A stretch of DNA of 64,000 bases from Hymenobacter lucidus (GCF_020447265.1 NZ_JAJADR010000001.1:248001-312000); one strand, 5' to 3'. Numbered from the stretch's first letter, positions 29,122-38,749 are shown. Notes: generated from the sequence alone by a model not told the origin. Made by a program: numbers and translations.

Positions 29122-32100
29122 CTACTTCACGATGACCAGGCGGGTGGTGTGCACGGTGCCGTTGCTGAGCAGGCGGCAGGTGTAGAGGCCGGCGGGCAAT
29201 GCGGTGCTGTTCAGGCGGACTTCATAGTCGCGGCCCGCTTCGGTCGGGCCCTGGTAGAGAGTAGCTACCACCTGGCCCAGGGCGTTGTGCACCAGCAACT
29301 GAGCCGTGGCCGGGGCGGCCGGCCGGAAACGCACCACCGTGTAGTCGGCGAAGGGGTTGGGGAAGGCTTCGACCAATGCGGGCCGGCTGGCTACTGCTGG
29401 CTGCGGGGTGGCCTGGCCCGGCACGGTGGCCGGGGAGCAGGCACCCAGCTGGTCGCCGTGCTGAGCGAGGTGAACCGCCACGGCATTCGGCGATACGCAC
29501 AGCGCGTTGCCGTTGTGGCACAGTGCCACTTTATCGTTCTTATTGCCGCAGCGCACGTCGATTACCGTGATGGTAACCGTGACGCTGGCGACGCAGCCGA
29601 ATTCGTTGGTAGCCAGTACGGTGAGCGTATAGGTGCCCGCCGCTGTGGGCGTGAATACCGGGCTGGCGCTGGCGGTGCTGCTCAGGCCGGTGGCCGGCGT
29701 CCAAGCGTAGGAAGTGTAGCCCGTCGCGGTGCCGTCAGTTGCCGTCAGCGTGAGGCTTTGCGCGCCGTAGCCGAGGGAAATAGTCTGCGGGTCGAGGCCG
29801 GTGGCGGTGTTGTCGGAGCGGCTCACGCTGATGTTCACGGCGGGCTTCACCCCGATGACGGTAACAACGGCCGGGGCCGAAGCCACGTTGCCGTTTATGT
29901 CCGTCACGGTCAGCAGCACAGCATTGTCGCCGATGGTGGCGCAGTCGAAGTTGGTTTTGTCGAGGGTCAAGGTGGCTACAGCGCAGTTGTCAGCCGAGCC
30001 GTTGTTTACCTGCTCCGCCGTTACCGTGGCCTGCCCATCCGAACCCAGCGTTACGCGCACGTTGCGGGTGCTTACGGTTGGGGCCAGCGTGTCTTCCACC
30101 ACTACCTGCTGTGTGGCCGCGGCCGAGGTGCCGTCGGCAAAGGCGAAATTCCAGCTGATGACAAACGTGCCCTGAACGGAATATTCTACCGCATCAGTAG
30201 TCGTGGCCGTAACGGTGGTGCTGCAGTTGTCGGGGGCGGTGGGCGCGGTAGCCGTTACCGAGCAGGCGCCGGTCAGCGCGGGGAGCGTAATGGCCGGGCG
30301 GCTGCCGGTCTGAGCCTGGGCCGGCGCAGTGTAGCGCGAATACAGGCCAGTAGCTTTGGTGCGCACCTGGTAGTAGTAGCGCGTGCCGAAACGCAAGCAC
30401 TGGTCGGTGTAGGTAGTGGCGTCGGCGTTGGTGGTAGCCAGCGGGGCGTAGGTGATGCCGTCGGTGGAGCGGGCTATTTCGAAGCCGGTTTCGTCCGCCG
30501 TGTTATCGGTCCAGCTCAGGGTAATAGCGGTGCCGGCGGCCGTGGCCGTAAGCTGGGCAGGCGGGGCCAGCACCGAGTCGCGCAGGCTCTGGATGTAGGC
30601 CGTGTTGCCCGGGCCGAAGCCGTAGCCCCAATTTAGCGTCGTACTCTTGCTCAGCGCGCCCTTGGCCCCGTTGTAGTCGGTTAGGTCCTGGGCGGGGCTC
30701 AGCGGGTAATGGAAAGTGCCGCCGCCCGCGTCGGTGCCATCGGGCGAGGTCATTTTGGCCCCCGTTACCGACAGATACAGAGCCGAGGGCACACCCGCGC
30801 TGCCGCCGCCTTTGGTAGCATACGTGTGAATGGCCCCCGCCACACCGGCCGCCGTGCCCGTCTTCACCATCACCATATCGTACTGCGTGATATTGAAGGA
30901 GGTACCAGTCGATAAATTGGTCAGGTACGTGGGGTTTTCCAGCAACAAGTCCAGCGTGAAATCCGAGGCATCAGCATCCTGCACGTAGCCCGCGGGCCCG
31001 GCTAGGCGGCGCAGCACGATGGTAGTACCTCTGCGCAGGTCACTCCAGAACGCCGTGTTGTTGAAGCGAAACTTGCCGCCGTTGTCGGCCGTGTTGTTGG
31101 TTTCAAAGTCCTTCACCACCAGGTTGCGCCCGTCGAGGTGGTCCTGAACTACGAGCAACTCCACGGCGTCGAGGTTGCCGTTGGCGTCGTTCGAGCCGTT
31201 GTAGATGCGGTTTACCACGATGCTCGGCGGCGTGAAGGCCTGATTGCGCAGGCTCTGGATGTAGCTGCTGTTGCCCGCCCCGAAGCCGTAGCCCCAGCTG
31301 CGACTGGCGCTGGTGCTACTGGCCGCGCTGGTGCCGTTGTAGTCAGTAGTGCCTTGGGCCGGGTTGAGCGGGTAGAGAAAAGCACCCGTAGCCAGGGCAG
31401 CATTGAAGACCAGTTTGGTCCCGGTAAGGCCGGTGTAGAGGGCACTGGCACTGCCATTGTTCGAAACGAGGGCGTGTACCGCGTTATCAATGCCGCTGGC
31501 CGCACCGGTTTTCAGCAGCACCATATCGGTATTGGTCAGGTTGAAATTCTGGCCAGCCCCCGATAAATCGGTCAGGTACGTGGAGTTTTCCAGCAGCATA
31601 TCCACCGTGAAATCCGAGGCGTCCACGTCCGGGGTGTAGCCCGTGATGCCCGAGGTCAGGCGGCGCAGCACGATGGTGGTGCCAATGCGCAGATCCTTCC
31701 ACAGGGCATTATCCCGGAACTGGATTTTGCCGCCGTTATCCAGCGTTAGGTTGGCTTCAAAGTCCTTCACGATCAAGCCGCGAATATCGAGGTGGTCTTG
31801 CGTCACGAGCAATTCCACCGCGTCGGTCGAGCCATCCGAAGTCGAGCTGCCGTTGTAGATGCGATTCACCACGATGCCCGTGAGGGGCTGCTCGGCAAAT
31901 GTCAGCTTCGAGAAGTTGAAGCCCCCGCTTACGATGTCAAGCTTCAACGTGGCGTTGGGCGAAGCCTCCAGGTACACATTATTGATAACCAGATCCTGAT
32001 AAGTCCCGAAGCTGCCCGTGGCGGGCACGGCCACCACACCGGTACGCTCCACATCGTTCACCAGCAGCCGCACCGAGCCCGTGGAAGTGGCGCCCGTCGA

Positions 32101-34014
32101 TACCCGCACCCGCAGCTGGTAGAGGCCGGTGCGCAGCACGTTCACCGTGTATTTCAGCCACTCGCCGCTGGCCGTGTAGCCCACTTCACCCAGGCCTTCG
32201 CCGCTGTTGCTCGTGTCGACGCCTTCGTTGGGGCGGGGCGCTTTGGGGTCGGCGGTGGTGCCCCGGTTGGCCGTTTCCGTGTCGTGGTAAGCCACGTTTT
32301 CGCCGCCGTTATCGTATTCAATGGCCTTCACCACGCCCGGAATGGCGGGAATAGTGCCGGGGTAGGGCGTACGGATGCAGCTGCTGACGGGCAGGTAGTT
32401 CGCCTTGGTCGTTACAATGGTGGTGTCGGCATTCACCAGCGTCAGGGAAATGGTTTTGTTGCCGGCCGAGGCGTACGTCACCGCAATCGGGCCCCGGCCG
32501 GTGCTGGTGGCCGGCGTGGCGCCCGCGCCAAAATCCCAGCTGATTGACGAGGCTTCACCCAGCACCGTGGCCGTGAAGGTTACTGCTTCGGGGGCCACGC
32601 AGGTAAAGGTTTTATCCGCCGAAAACGACGCCAGCGTCACGCTCTGGTCGGGGCTGAGGTAGGTGGGCGGCAACGTCTGCTGGGCGTGCTGCAGCGAGTA
32701 CACAATCTTCTTCGTTAGCGCGCCCTGGCTGTTGAAGAGCAAAACCAGCGTCGATTGGGCATAAATCCGGTCGTTGTAGGCCGCATTGATGCCGGCCGGC
32801 ACGTTGATTTTCAACGGCGCCGTGCCGGGCACCGTAGCGGCGTCCAGCTGCACTGTGAAATCGTAATTCGTTATGTCGCTTTCGTTCAGCACCATCACGG
32901 CGGTGGTACCGTGGTCGGTGCTGCTGAGTACTTTCACGAGGGCCTGGTTGTCGGTGGCGTTGAGGTTGGTGCCGTGCAGGTTTTCCGCTACCAGCATCTC
33001 GTGCCAGTAAGCCGAGCGGGGCTTGACGGTAGCGGCCGTCGGGCCGTCGAGGTAGCCCAGGTCACCGGTGCCGCGCGCCCCGCTGCCCTCGTGGATGGAC
33101 CACGGCTGCATCGACACGCCCTCGTACTTCATGCCCACGCCAAATACCTCGGCCCAGTACTGCCCGTTCAGAAAGGAATGCACACCCACGCCTTCCACCG
33201 TGTTGGCAGTGGGGTTGGCGTAGTCGATGTTGAATTCGGTGAGGGCCCAGCGCAGGGCGTTGGCGCCGGTGCGGTTGTGCAAGGCGTTGGCCTTGGCCAT
33301 CAAACCCAGCAGGTTTGTCACGTTATTAGTCAGCGTCTGAGCGGCCCCCAGCACGGCGGTGCGGGTCTGGGTGCCATTGAAGGCGTAGCTGTGGAAGGAG
33401 ATGACGTCGATGTAGTAGCGGCCGTTGGCATCGGTGCCGGTAATGTCGTTGGCGCCGCCCACCAGCGCGGGGAAGTAGCCATTGTACGAGGCGTTTTCGG
33501 GGCCCACGGTCAGAATAGTGGGGTCCACGGCTTTCATGGCTGAGGCAAAGGATTTGATGTAGGTGGCCACGCCCGCCACGCTCACCGGGTTAGGCTGCGC
33601 GGTGTTATTCAGGTCAGGCTCGTTGCCGATAATCCAGTACTTCACGTTGCGGCCCATCGTGAGGTTGACGTACTGCACTACCTGCGCTGCCTGCGCGGCC
33701 GTGAACCGGCCCCGTCCTTCCGATACCTGCACCATGGGCTCGGCCCCGATGCGCCGGATGGAGTCAATCAGGGCAATGTATTGCGCGTTGGTCACCAGGT
33801 TGGAGTTCGGGCCGTTACCGCCGATGCGAATCATGCGCACCTTCGAGCGTTGCACGATTGGCCAGAGCTGATCGAGCTGCCCGTTATACACGGTGCTGCC
33901 GTAGGCCTTGGGCAGCCAGGCATTCTGGCCCGCCAGATACGGCGAAATAGCCTGCCCGAAGCCGTCCGACAGCGTCAGGAGGCTAAGCAGAAAAACGGAT
34001 AAAGCTTTTTTCAT
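29122..34014 (-). CDS. Large multidomain T9SS-secreted glycoside hydrolase
   Basis: From ATG 34012-34014: 1630 residues, signal peptide 1-21. In order: catalytic domain about 25-440 (IRIGGNGPN, WIIGNEPD with Glu132, SFHSY, ALTEFNID with Glu260), PKD-like domain 460-545, CBM6-like carbohydrate-binding domain 560-708 (ASGEWLKYTV), two copies of an unrecognised ~205-residue domain (713-922 and 932-1145), a fibronectin III domain about 1150-1235, HYR/Ig-like repeats 1240-1485, a Cys-containing KVALCHNG module, and a T9SS sorting domain from about 1545. The catalytic part is paralogous to that of the downstream 548-residue protein. It would act outside the cell or on its surface on the same glycan. 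A LacI-type operator lies about 320 bp upstream. Confidence 0.85.
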   Translation of the reverse strand: MKKALSVFLLSLLTLSDGFGQAISPYLAGQNAWLPKAYGSTVYNGQLDQLWPIVQRSKVRMIRIGGNGPNSNLVTNAQYIALIDSIRRIGAEPMVQVSEGRGRFTAAQAAQVVQYVNLTMGRNVKYWIIGNEPDLNNTAQPNPVSVAGVATYIKSFASAMKAVDPTILTVGPENASYNGYFPALVGGANDITGTDANGRYYIDVISFHSYAFNGTQTRTAVLGAAQTLTNNVTNLLGLMAKANALHNRTGANALRWALTEFNIDYANPTANTVEGVGVHSFLNGQYWAEVFGVGMKYEGVSMQPWSIHEGSGARGTGDLGYLDGPTAATVKPRSAYWHEMLVAENLHGTNLNATDNQALVKVLSSTDHGTTAVMVLNESDITNYDFTVQLDAATVPGTAPLKINVPAGINAAYNDRIYAQSTLVLLFNSQGALTKKIVYSLQHAQQTLPPTYLSPDQSVTLASFSADKTFTCVAPEAVTFTATVLGEASSISWDFGAGATPATSTGRGPIAVTYASAGNKTISLTLVNADTTIVTTKANYLPVSSCIRTPYPGTIPAIPGVVKAIEYDNGGENVAYHDTETANRGTTADPKAPRPNEGVDTSNSGEGLGEVGYTASGEWLKYTVNVLRTGLYQLRVRVSTGATSTGSVRLLVNDVERTGVVAVPATGSFGTYQDLVINNVYLEASPNATLKLDIVSGGFNFSKLTFAEQPLTGIVVNRIYNGSSTSDGSTDAVELLVTQDHLDIRGLIVKDFEANLTLDNGGKIQFRDNALWKDLRIGTTIVLRRLTSGITGYTPDVDASDFTVDMLLENSTYLTDLSGAGQNFNLTNTDMVLLKTGAASGIDNAVHALVSNNGSASALYTGLTGTKLVFNAALATGAFLYPLNPAQGTTDYNGTSAASSTSASRSWGYGFGAGNSSYIQSLRNQAFTPPSIVVNRIYNGSNDANGNLDAVELLVVQDHLDGRNLVVKDFETNNTADNGGKFRFNNTAFWSDLRRGTTIVLRRLAGPAGYVQDADASDFTLDLLLENPTYLTNLSTGTSFNITQYDMVMVKTGTAAGVAGAIHTYATKGGGSAGVPSALYLSVTGAKMTSPDGTDAGGGTFHYPLSPAQDLTDYNGAKGALSKSTTLNWGYGFGPGNTAYIQSLRDSVLAPPAQLTATAAGTAITLSWTDNTADETGFEIARSTDGITYAPLATTNADATTYTDQCLRFGTRYYYQVRTKATGLYSRYTAPAQAQTGSRPAITLPALTGACSVTATAPTAPDNCSTTVTATTTDAVEYSVQGTFVISWNFAFADGTSAAATQQVVVEDTLAPTVSTRNVRVTLGSDGQATVTAEQVNNGSADNCAVATLTLDKTNFDCATIGDNAVLLTVTDINGNVASAPAVVTVIGVKPAVNISVSRSDNTATGLDPQTISLGYGAQSLTLTATDGTATGYTSYAWTPATGLSSTASASPVFTPTAAGTYTLTVLATNEFGCVASVTVTITVIDVRCGNKNDKVALCHNGNALCVSPNAVAVHLAQHGDQLGACSPATVPGQATPQPAVASRPALVEAFPNPFADYTVVRFRPAAPATAQLLVHNALGQVVATLYQGPTEAGRDYEVRLNSTALPAGLYTCRLLSNGTVHTTRLVIVK

Positions 34015-34320
34015 GCGGGGGAATTTTGGAAAGTGTAGAAGTGGAGCGGAACCTGAAGGTGGAAGCGCCAGCCCGAGCCGCGCCCAAAAAATCAGGGCAA
34101 TACAATGGCCGTCGGCGCTGTGGGGCAGCATCGAAAGGCGGTAGGCGGAGCCCGAAATGGTGGCGTGGCCCCAAAGCAAAAGCAGGATGCGGGCAGCGCG
34201 GCCGGCCGGGGCAGCTGGGCTTAGCGTCAGCCAGGCGACGAAGCGCCGGGAGAAGCCGGGGCAGGCAGCTGCGGGTCAATAAAGGTTGAAAAAGCCCCCG
34301 GTAAATGACAGCAAGTCACC

Positions 34321-34347
34321 GGATTTATCTACGGAAACGTTTGCAGT
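34321..34347 (-). promoter_or_regulatory. LacI-type operator upstream of the large secreted hydrolase
   Basis: GGAAACGTTTGC (34333-34344) differs by one base from the perfect palindrome upstream of susC. The match extends over 24 nt including the flanks TTTATCTAC and AGT. The conserved length beyond the palindrome suggests that a promoter element is conserved with the operator. Likely target of the LacI regulator encoded at 26194-27207. Confidence 0.82.
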
Positions 34348-34421
34348 GATTTTCGCCGGTTTGGAAGTTCGGCAAGCGGCCCGCCTGCTTTGCCTGGACC
34401 GTTGCCAAGCCCTATGAACGC

Positions 34422-34457
34422 AAAACGCGGCGCCTCCCTGCCGGGAAACGCCGCGTT
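34422..34457 (-). terminator. Terminator downstream of the beta-helix gene
   Basis: AACGCGGCG (34424-34432) pairs with CGCCGCGTT (34449-34457); on the minus strand the stem is followed by TTTTG. It lies 21 bp beyond the stop of the beta-helix gene and should separate that transcript from the operator-controlled hydrolase genes. Confidence 0.75.
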
Positions 34458-34477
34458 GCGGTAGCTAAAAGGGCGGT

Positions 34478-37400
34478 TTACTCAATCACGATACGGCGGC
34501 CGGTGGTCTGGCCTTCGGTAGTGAGACGGAGCAGGTAAATGCCTTTGGCCAGACCTTCCAGCGCCAGCGGGTGGCGAGTGGCCGGGGCATCGTGGCGCAC
34601 CTGCTGGTGCAGCACAGGGCGGCCCAGGGCATCAAGCAGGTCAGCCGAAATGGTGCGGGCCGGGCCTTCCACCAACAGCGTCAGCACGTCGTGGGCCGGG
34701 TTGGGGTAGCACGAAATGCTCAGGTCGCGCAAAGCCGAAACCGTAGCATCGGGACCCACAATGGTAAGGCGCACTGTGGTGGCCGGGCTCACGCAGGCAT
34801 TCAGCGAATCGACCACATAGTAGGTGTAGAGGCCCTGGGCGGTACGGCCGGTGGCAAAGCTGGAGCCGGCAAACACCCGTTGCGTAAGAGCCGCGTCGGT
34901 GTACCACACGGCCGTGCCGAGCGTGGCCGGCGTGGCCGTCAGGTTGGGAATGGGCTGGCCCTGGATGCCGAACTGGTTGGGCGCGGCCGGAGCCGTGCGA
35001 GCTGCAGCAGTGAATTCAAACGCGCCGATGTCGGGCGTGGTGGCATTGCGCGGGTTGCCGGCAAAGTCGATGGTAACGCCGGCTACGGGGCGGGCTTTGC
35101 CGTCGAGGTTGCAGTTGGCGTTGGCCACGGGCCGCAGGTCGCCGGGCAGAATCTGGCTGAATACGGGGTTGGTAACCAGACTGCTGGCGTCCTGGGTCGT
35201 AATGGTGCGCAGGGCGGCCAGCGTAGCACGGTCGGCACCATTCAGATAAGCCAGGCTGGCCTTGTTGCCCTGAGCTGAATAGGCGTTGTTGTCAATCAGG
35301 GTAAACGGTGAGGCTGTGGCGGCCGAATACAGGGCGTAGGTTTTGCCGCCGGCCGGTGTGGCCGTCTGCCGGTTCACCAAAATGTTGTTCACCAGCGTTA
35401 CGTCCGTCACGGTAGCGGCCGCGGTAACGGCCGCGGAAACCGGCGTATCACCTTCGTTGATGGTACCGGTGAGCAGGATGGAGTTGAAGCCCAGCTTGTA
35501 GCCGCCACCCGAGGTAAGGTAGATGCCCTGGGGCGTGAAGGCTACACCGTCGTCGCCCGCACTCAGCAGGTCGGTAATGACGTTGTTGACCACCGAGATA
35601 TTGGCATTAGTGCCGGTAGCCGACAGCCGGATTCCCTGGGCTCCGTAGCTGTTGGTGCCGCCGGTGCCGGTGTGCACGATGTCCCGAATCAGGTTGTTGG
35701 CAATCAGGCCGTCGGTGGAAGTAGAGCCCACCACGATGCCGGCCACGGACGGGCTAACGGCCCGCGTGATGCCCACGACGTTGTTGTTGTTTACCGCGAA
35801 GCCCTGGGTAGCCGTTATAACGATGCCGCTGGTGCCGATTTTCTCGGTGGCCGTGCTACCGCCGATGGAGTTATTGGCGGCGGTGAAGTTGACGCAGTTG
35901 GCCTGGGCCTGAATGCCGGTGCCGGTACGCATGATGGTGCAGCCGCGCACGGTACCGTTGGTAGCACCGCTGAAAGCCACGCCGTAGGCCGCCGCGGCCG
36001 TGCCGCCGGTGATGCCCAAGCCGCGCAGGGTCACGTCGTTGCCCGTCACGAACACGCCGCCGCTGCTGGCCGCCGTGCCGTTATTGGTGAGCGTCAGGCT
36101 GCTGGTCGAGCTGGCGGTGGCGCCCTCAATCGTTACGTTGCTGGCATCAATAATCAGGATGGGCGCGGTGGCAGTGCTGGCGGCCGTGAGGGCCACGTTG
36201 CGGTTGGCCACCGGCCGCACGGTTACCGAGTTGGTGGTGCTCGAGCCGGTGTTAGCGTTGAAGGTAATCGGGAAGGTTTCGGTAGGGTAGGTAGCGTCCA
36301 GCAGCGTGAGTACCAGCGCGCCACCCAGCTCCTTGTTGTTCAGGTCAGTTACAGCAGCCGTCAGGGTGGGATAATCAGCGGTGGCAGCCGTACCCACGGT
36401 TTTGATGCCGCTCAGCAAAGCCAGCACGCGGTAAGCCGCCGGCTTGGTGGGCGCACTGGTAATGGCCGCCACCGAGGTAGCCGCGAAGCCCGCGCTGGGC
36501 ACGGCACTCACGTTGGGCGTAGCGGCCAAATCCTGGGCCACCACGAAGTATTGAATCGAGTCGTTGGGGGCGGGGGCGGCCTGCAGCTTGCTCACGTCCA
36601 GCACGAAGCTGAAGGTTAAGGCCGCTCCGGCGGTGCCTTCCGTCCATTTCCAGCCGTTGCCGGTGGCGTTGTTGGGGGCCGTGAATACGCTGGCGTCAGT
36701 CTTCTTCTTGTAATAGAGGCGCGGGGCCAGGCCGGCGCTGACATTCACGCCGCGCGGGTCCGAAATGCTCACACCGCTCAACGTACGGTTGCCGAAGCTG
36801 GCCGTGTTGGGCAGAGGCTGATACGCAATGCTCGGTCCGGTTACGTCCACCACCTGGAACGTGCCTTCGTCGGCGCCCAGGTCGGGTGTGGCCACGGTGC
36901 GAGCCGCGTTGTCGATGTCCGTCGGCACTGGCAAGGGCGAACTGGCCAGGTTCAGGCCGCCGCTTTCGGCCTGGGTAGGGGAGCCCGGCAGCAGGTGCGG
37001 GTCGGTGAGCGGGTTCACGAAGGGCACGTTTTCCGTCACAGCACTCTGGTCGGCCGGGGCCACGCGGGCTTTGTACTGGGCCAGGGTCTGGTCGAGGCCG
37101 GGCGTGGTGGCCACGCCGTAGAAAATCGGCTTCTCGGGCGAGGGGGTGCCGGCGTACCACAGGTTGTTGTTGGAAGCGGCGGCAATGTTGGTCAGCGCGG
37201 CGGTGCTTTTGAAAAAGGCTGCCGCTACTCCGCCGCCCCCGCTGGGCAACGTCATCAGGTTCACGAAGATGTTGTTGCGCAAATCAACCGGCGGTGTGCC
37301 CGAAATGTAGAACGCGCCGCTTTTGTTGGCTGCCGCCGTGGGCGCGCCGGTCAGCACTACCGTGTTGTGGTAGCAGTAATTGGCAGTGCCACCCCGGAAG

Positions 37401-38476
37401 CTGAGGGCCCGCACCGAGGTGCCCGCCGTGCTGGCCAGCGCCCGGATGTCGTACACGAAGTTGTTGTAGACGTAGTTCGTGGTGCCGGCCGTAATATCCA
37501 TACCCGAGGCAAAACCCGAGGTGCCGGTGGCGGCAATGTCGTAGGTGTAGTTGCGGTAGATGATGTGCGTCAGGCCGCTATTTACATAAATGCCCTGGGC
37601 GGCGGCCGTACTGGCCGTACCCGTCAGGGCGTGCACGCGGTTGTCGAAGATGTCAGCCGTGTTGTTGGTACCCGTCGAGTAGATGCCATACACGGCGCTG
37701 GTGCCCGTGAGGCCCGAAACCTCCGTGCCCGATACCTTCAGGGCCGTTTGGTCACGCAGGTAAATGCCGTACACGATGCCCGTGGGCACGTTGCCGGTGC
37801 CGGCCCCGATGGTCAGCACGCGGCTGGGCGCGCCGCCGGGTATCATCCCGATTTCGTTGCCGTTGTCGTAGAGCGTGGTGCCCGCGTCGAGGTTGTAGCC
37901 AAAGTAGCAGTCCTGCAGCGTGTTAGACAGGAAACGGTTCAGGTTGTTGTCGCCATCCTGCACAAATACCCCGGAGGTTTTGGTGGTATTGGCGCGGTTC
38001 AAATCCACGGTGCTGTTCTGCACCAGGTTGTTGGTAGCCCCGTTTTTCAGCCAGAAGCCAAACTCCAGCTGCTGCGCGGCCGTGGTATTAGCCGCCGCGT
38101 CCGTTATATCGATGCCGTCGAAAGTCACATAGTCGGCCCCGTCGAGGGTCAGGCCCGCGTCGGTGGCGCCGGTGCCGGTGCCCTGTAGTCGGGGGTTGGC
38201 GCCGGTGCCGTCTTTCTGAAATACGATGCGGCCCGCCGCCGTGCCGCTGGCCGTAATAGCCGGGGCAAGCTCGGCAAACACGCTGCCGCTCTTCACCTGA
38301 AACGTGACGCCGGCCGGGCCCGCGCCGCCGGTGTTCAGAGCCGCAATGGCTGCCCCGAAGGTGGCGTAGTTGTTGGCGCCCGAGCCGTTCGGGTCAATGG
38401 TTTTGGTGCCGGTGAGTTGGGCGGTAGCCGTGTGTGCCAAGCCCAGCAGCAGCAGAGGGTAGAGAAGGTGCTTCAT
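34478..38476 (-). CDS. T9SS-secreted parallel beta-helix protein
   Basis: From ATG 38474-38476 the product has 1332 residues with signal peptide 1-19 (MKHLLYPLLLLGLAHTATA). Two long stretches (about 40-480 and 700-1110) show right-handed beta-helix character: repeated short strands with Asn/Asp/Gly turns such as LTLDGADYVTFDGIDITDA and NNLVQNSTVDLN. Between them is an Ig-like segment, and the C-terminus is a T9SS sorting domain (ISCYPNPAHDVLTLLVEG, GLAKGIYLLRLTTEG). Beta-helix proteins include polysaccharide lyases and adhesins; no lyase catalytic residues could be assigned. It may bind or cleave an extracellular glycan. Proximity to the hydrolases is suggestive only. Confidence 0.75.
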   Translation of the reverse strand: MKHLLYPLLLLGLAHTATAQLTGTKTIDPNGSGANNYATFGAAIAALNTGGAGPAGVTFQVKSGSVFAELAPAITASGTAAGRIVFQKDGTGANPRLQGTGTGATDAGLTLDGADYVTFDGIDITDAAANTTAAQQLEFGFWLKNGATNNLVQNSTVDLNRANTTKTSGVFVQDGDNNLNRFLSNTLQDCYFGYNLDAGTTLYDNGNEIGMIPGGAPSRVLTIGAGTGNVPTGIVYGIYLRDQTALKVSGTEVSGLTGTSAVYGIYSTGTNNTADIFDNRVHALTGTASTAAAQGIYVNSGLTHIIYRNYTYDIAATGTSGFASGMDITAGTTNYVYNNFVYDIRALASTAGTSVRALSFRGGTANYCYHNTVVLTGAPTAAANKSGAFYISGTPPVDLRNNIFVNLMTLPSGGGGVAAAFFKSTAALTNIAAASNNNLWYAGTPSPEKPIFYGVATTPGLDQTLAQYKARVAPADQSAVTENVPFVNPLTDPHLLPGSPTQAESGGLNLASSPLPVPTDIDNAARTVATPDLGADEGTFQVVDVTGPSIAYQPLPNTASFGNRTLSGVSISDPRGVNVSAGLAPRLYYKKKTDASVFTAPNNATGNGWKWTEGTAGAALTFSFVLDVSKLQAAPAPNDSIQYFVVAQDLAATPNVSAVPSAGFAATSVAAITSAPTKPAAYRVLALLSGIKTVGTAATADYPTLTAAVTDLNNKELGGALVLTLLDATYPTETFPITFNANTGSSTTNSVTVRPVANRNVALTAASTATAPILIIDASNVTIEGATASSTSSLTLTNNGTAASSGGVFVTGNDVTLRGLGITGGTAAAAYGVAFSGATNGTVRGCTIMRTGTGIQAQANCVNFTAANNSIGGSTATEKIGTSGIVITATQGFAVNNNNVVGITRAVSPSVAGIVVGSTSTDGLIANNLIRDIVHTGTGGTNSYGAQGIRLSATGTNANISVVNNVITDLLSAGDDGVAFTPQGIYLTSGGGYKLGFNSILLTGTINEGDTPVSAAVTAAATVTDVTLVNNILVNRQTATPAGGKTYALYSAATASPFTLIDNNAYSAQGNKASLAYLNGADRATLAALRTITTQDASSLVTNPVFSQILPGDLRPVANANCNLDGKARPVAGVTIDFAGNPRNATTPDIGAFEFTAAARTAPAAPNQFGIQGQPIPNLTATPATLGTAVWYTDAALTQRVFAGSSFATGRTAQGLYTYYVVDSLNACVSPATTVRLTIVGPDATVSALRDLSISCYPNPAHDVLTLLVEGPARTISADLLDALGRPVLHQQVRHDAPATRHPLALEGLAKGIYLLRLTTEGQTTGRRIVIE

Positions 38477-38749
38477 ACGCAATAGGAAGTGAGGAAATCG
38501 ACTGGAAAAAATCCTGTTCAAGATAGATAAAATCGGGGTTTTCGGGCTTGGAGTATTTCGGTGGGAAGCCGGCCGGCTTGCCATTTCGTATGCTTCACCG
38601 GTTTATGCGAATCGGGCCCACAATGGGTTAAGCGGCTGATTATTTTGCGAATCGGCCGCACAAAACGGCCGCCGACCGGTTAATCAGCTGCCGCCAAGCT
38701 CCACAGCAATAACCTTGGGCCGCCTTAGCTCGTCAGTAGTGTTTCCTCT
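38477..38749. promoter_or_regulatory. Divergent promoter region with tandem 17-mer
   Basis: GCGAATCGGGCCCACAA (38607-38623) recurs as GCGAATCGGCCGCACAA (38647-38663), 40 bp apart with two mismatches. GCTGATTA (38635-38642) is complementary to 38681-38688. The region separates the beta-helix gene (minus) from the subunit-3-like gene (plus); the repeats could bind a regulator of either. No gene was seen in it. Confidence 0.55.

Larger units (their letters stand above)
34015..34477. other. Intergenic regulatory region
   Basis: This 463-bp gap between the beta-helix gene and the large hydrolase contains the second LacI-type operator block and a terminator, listed separately. Nothing else is recognisable; the remainder is a putative leader of about 300 nt for the hydrolase mRNA. 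Confidence 0.6.
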
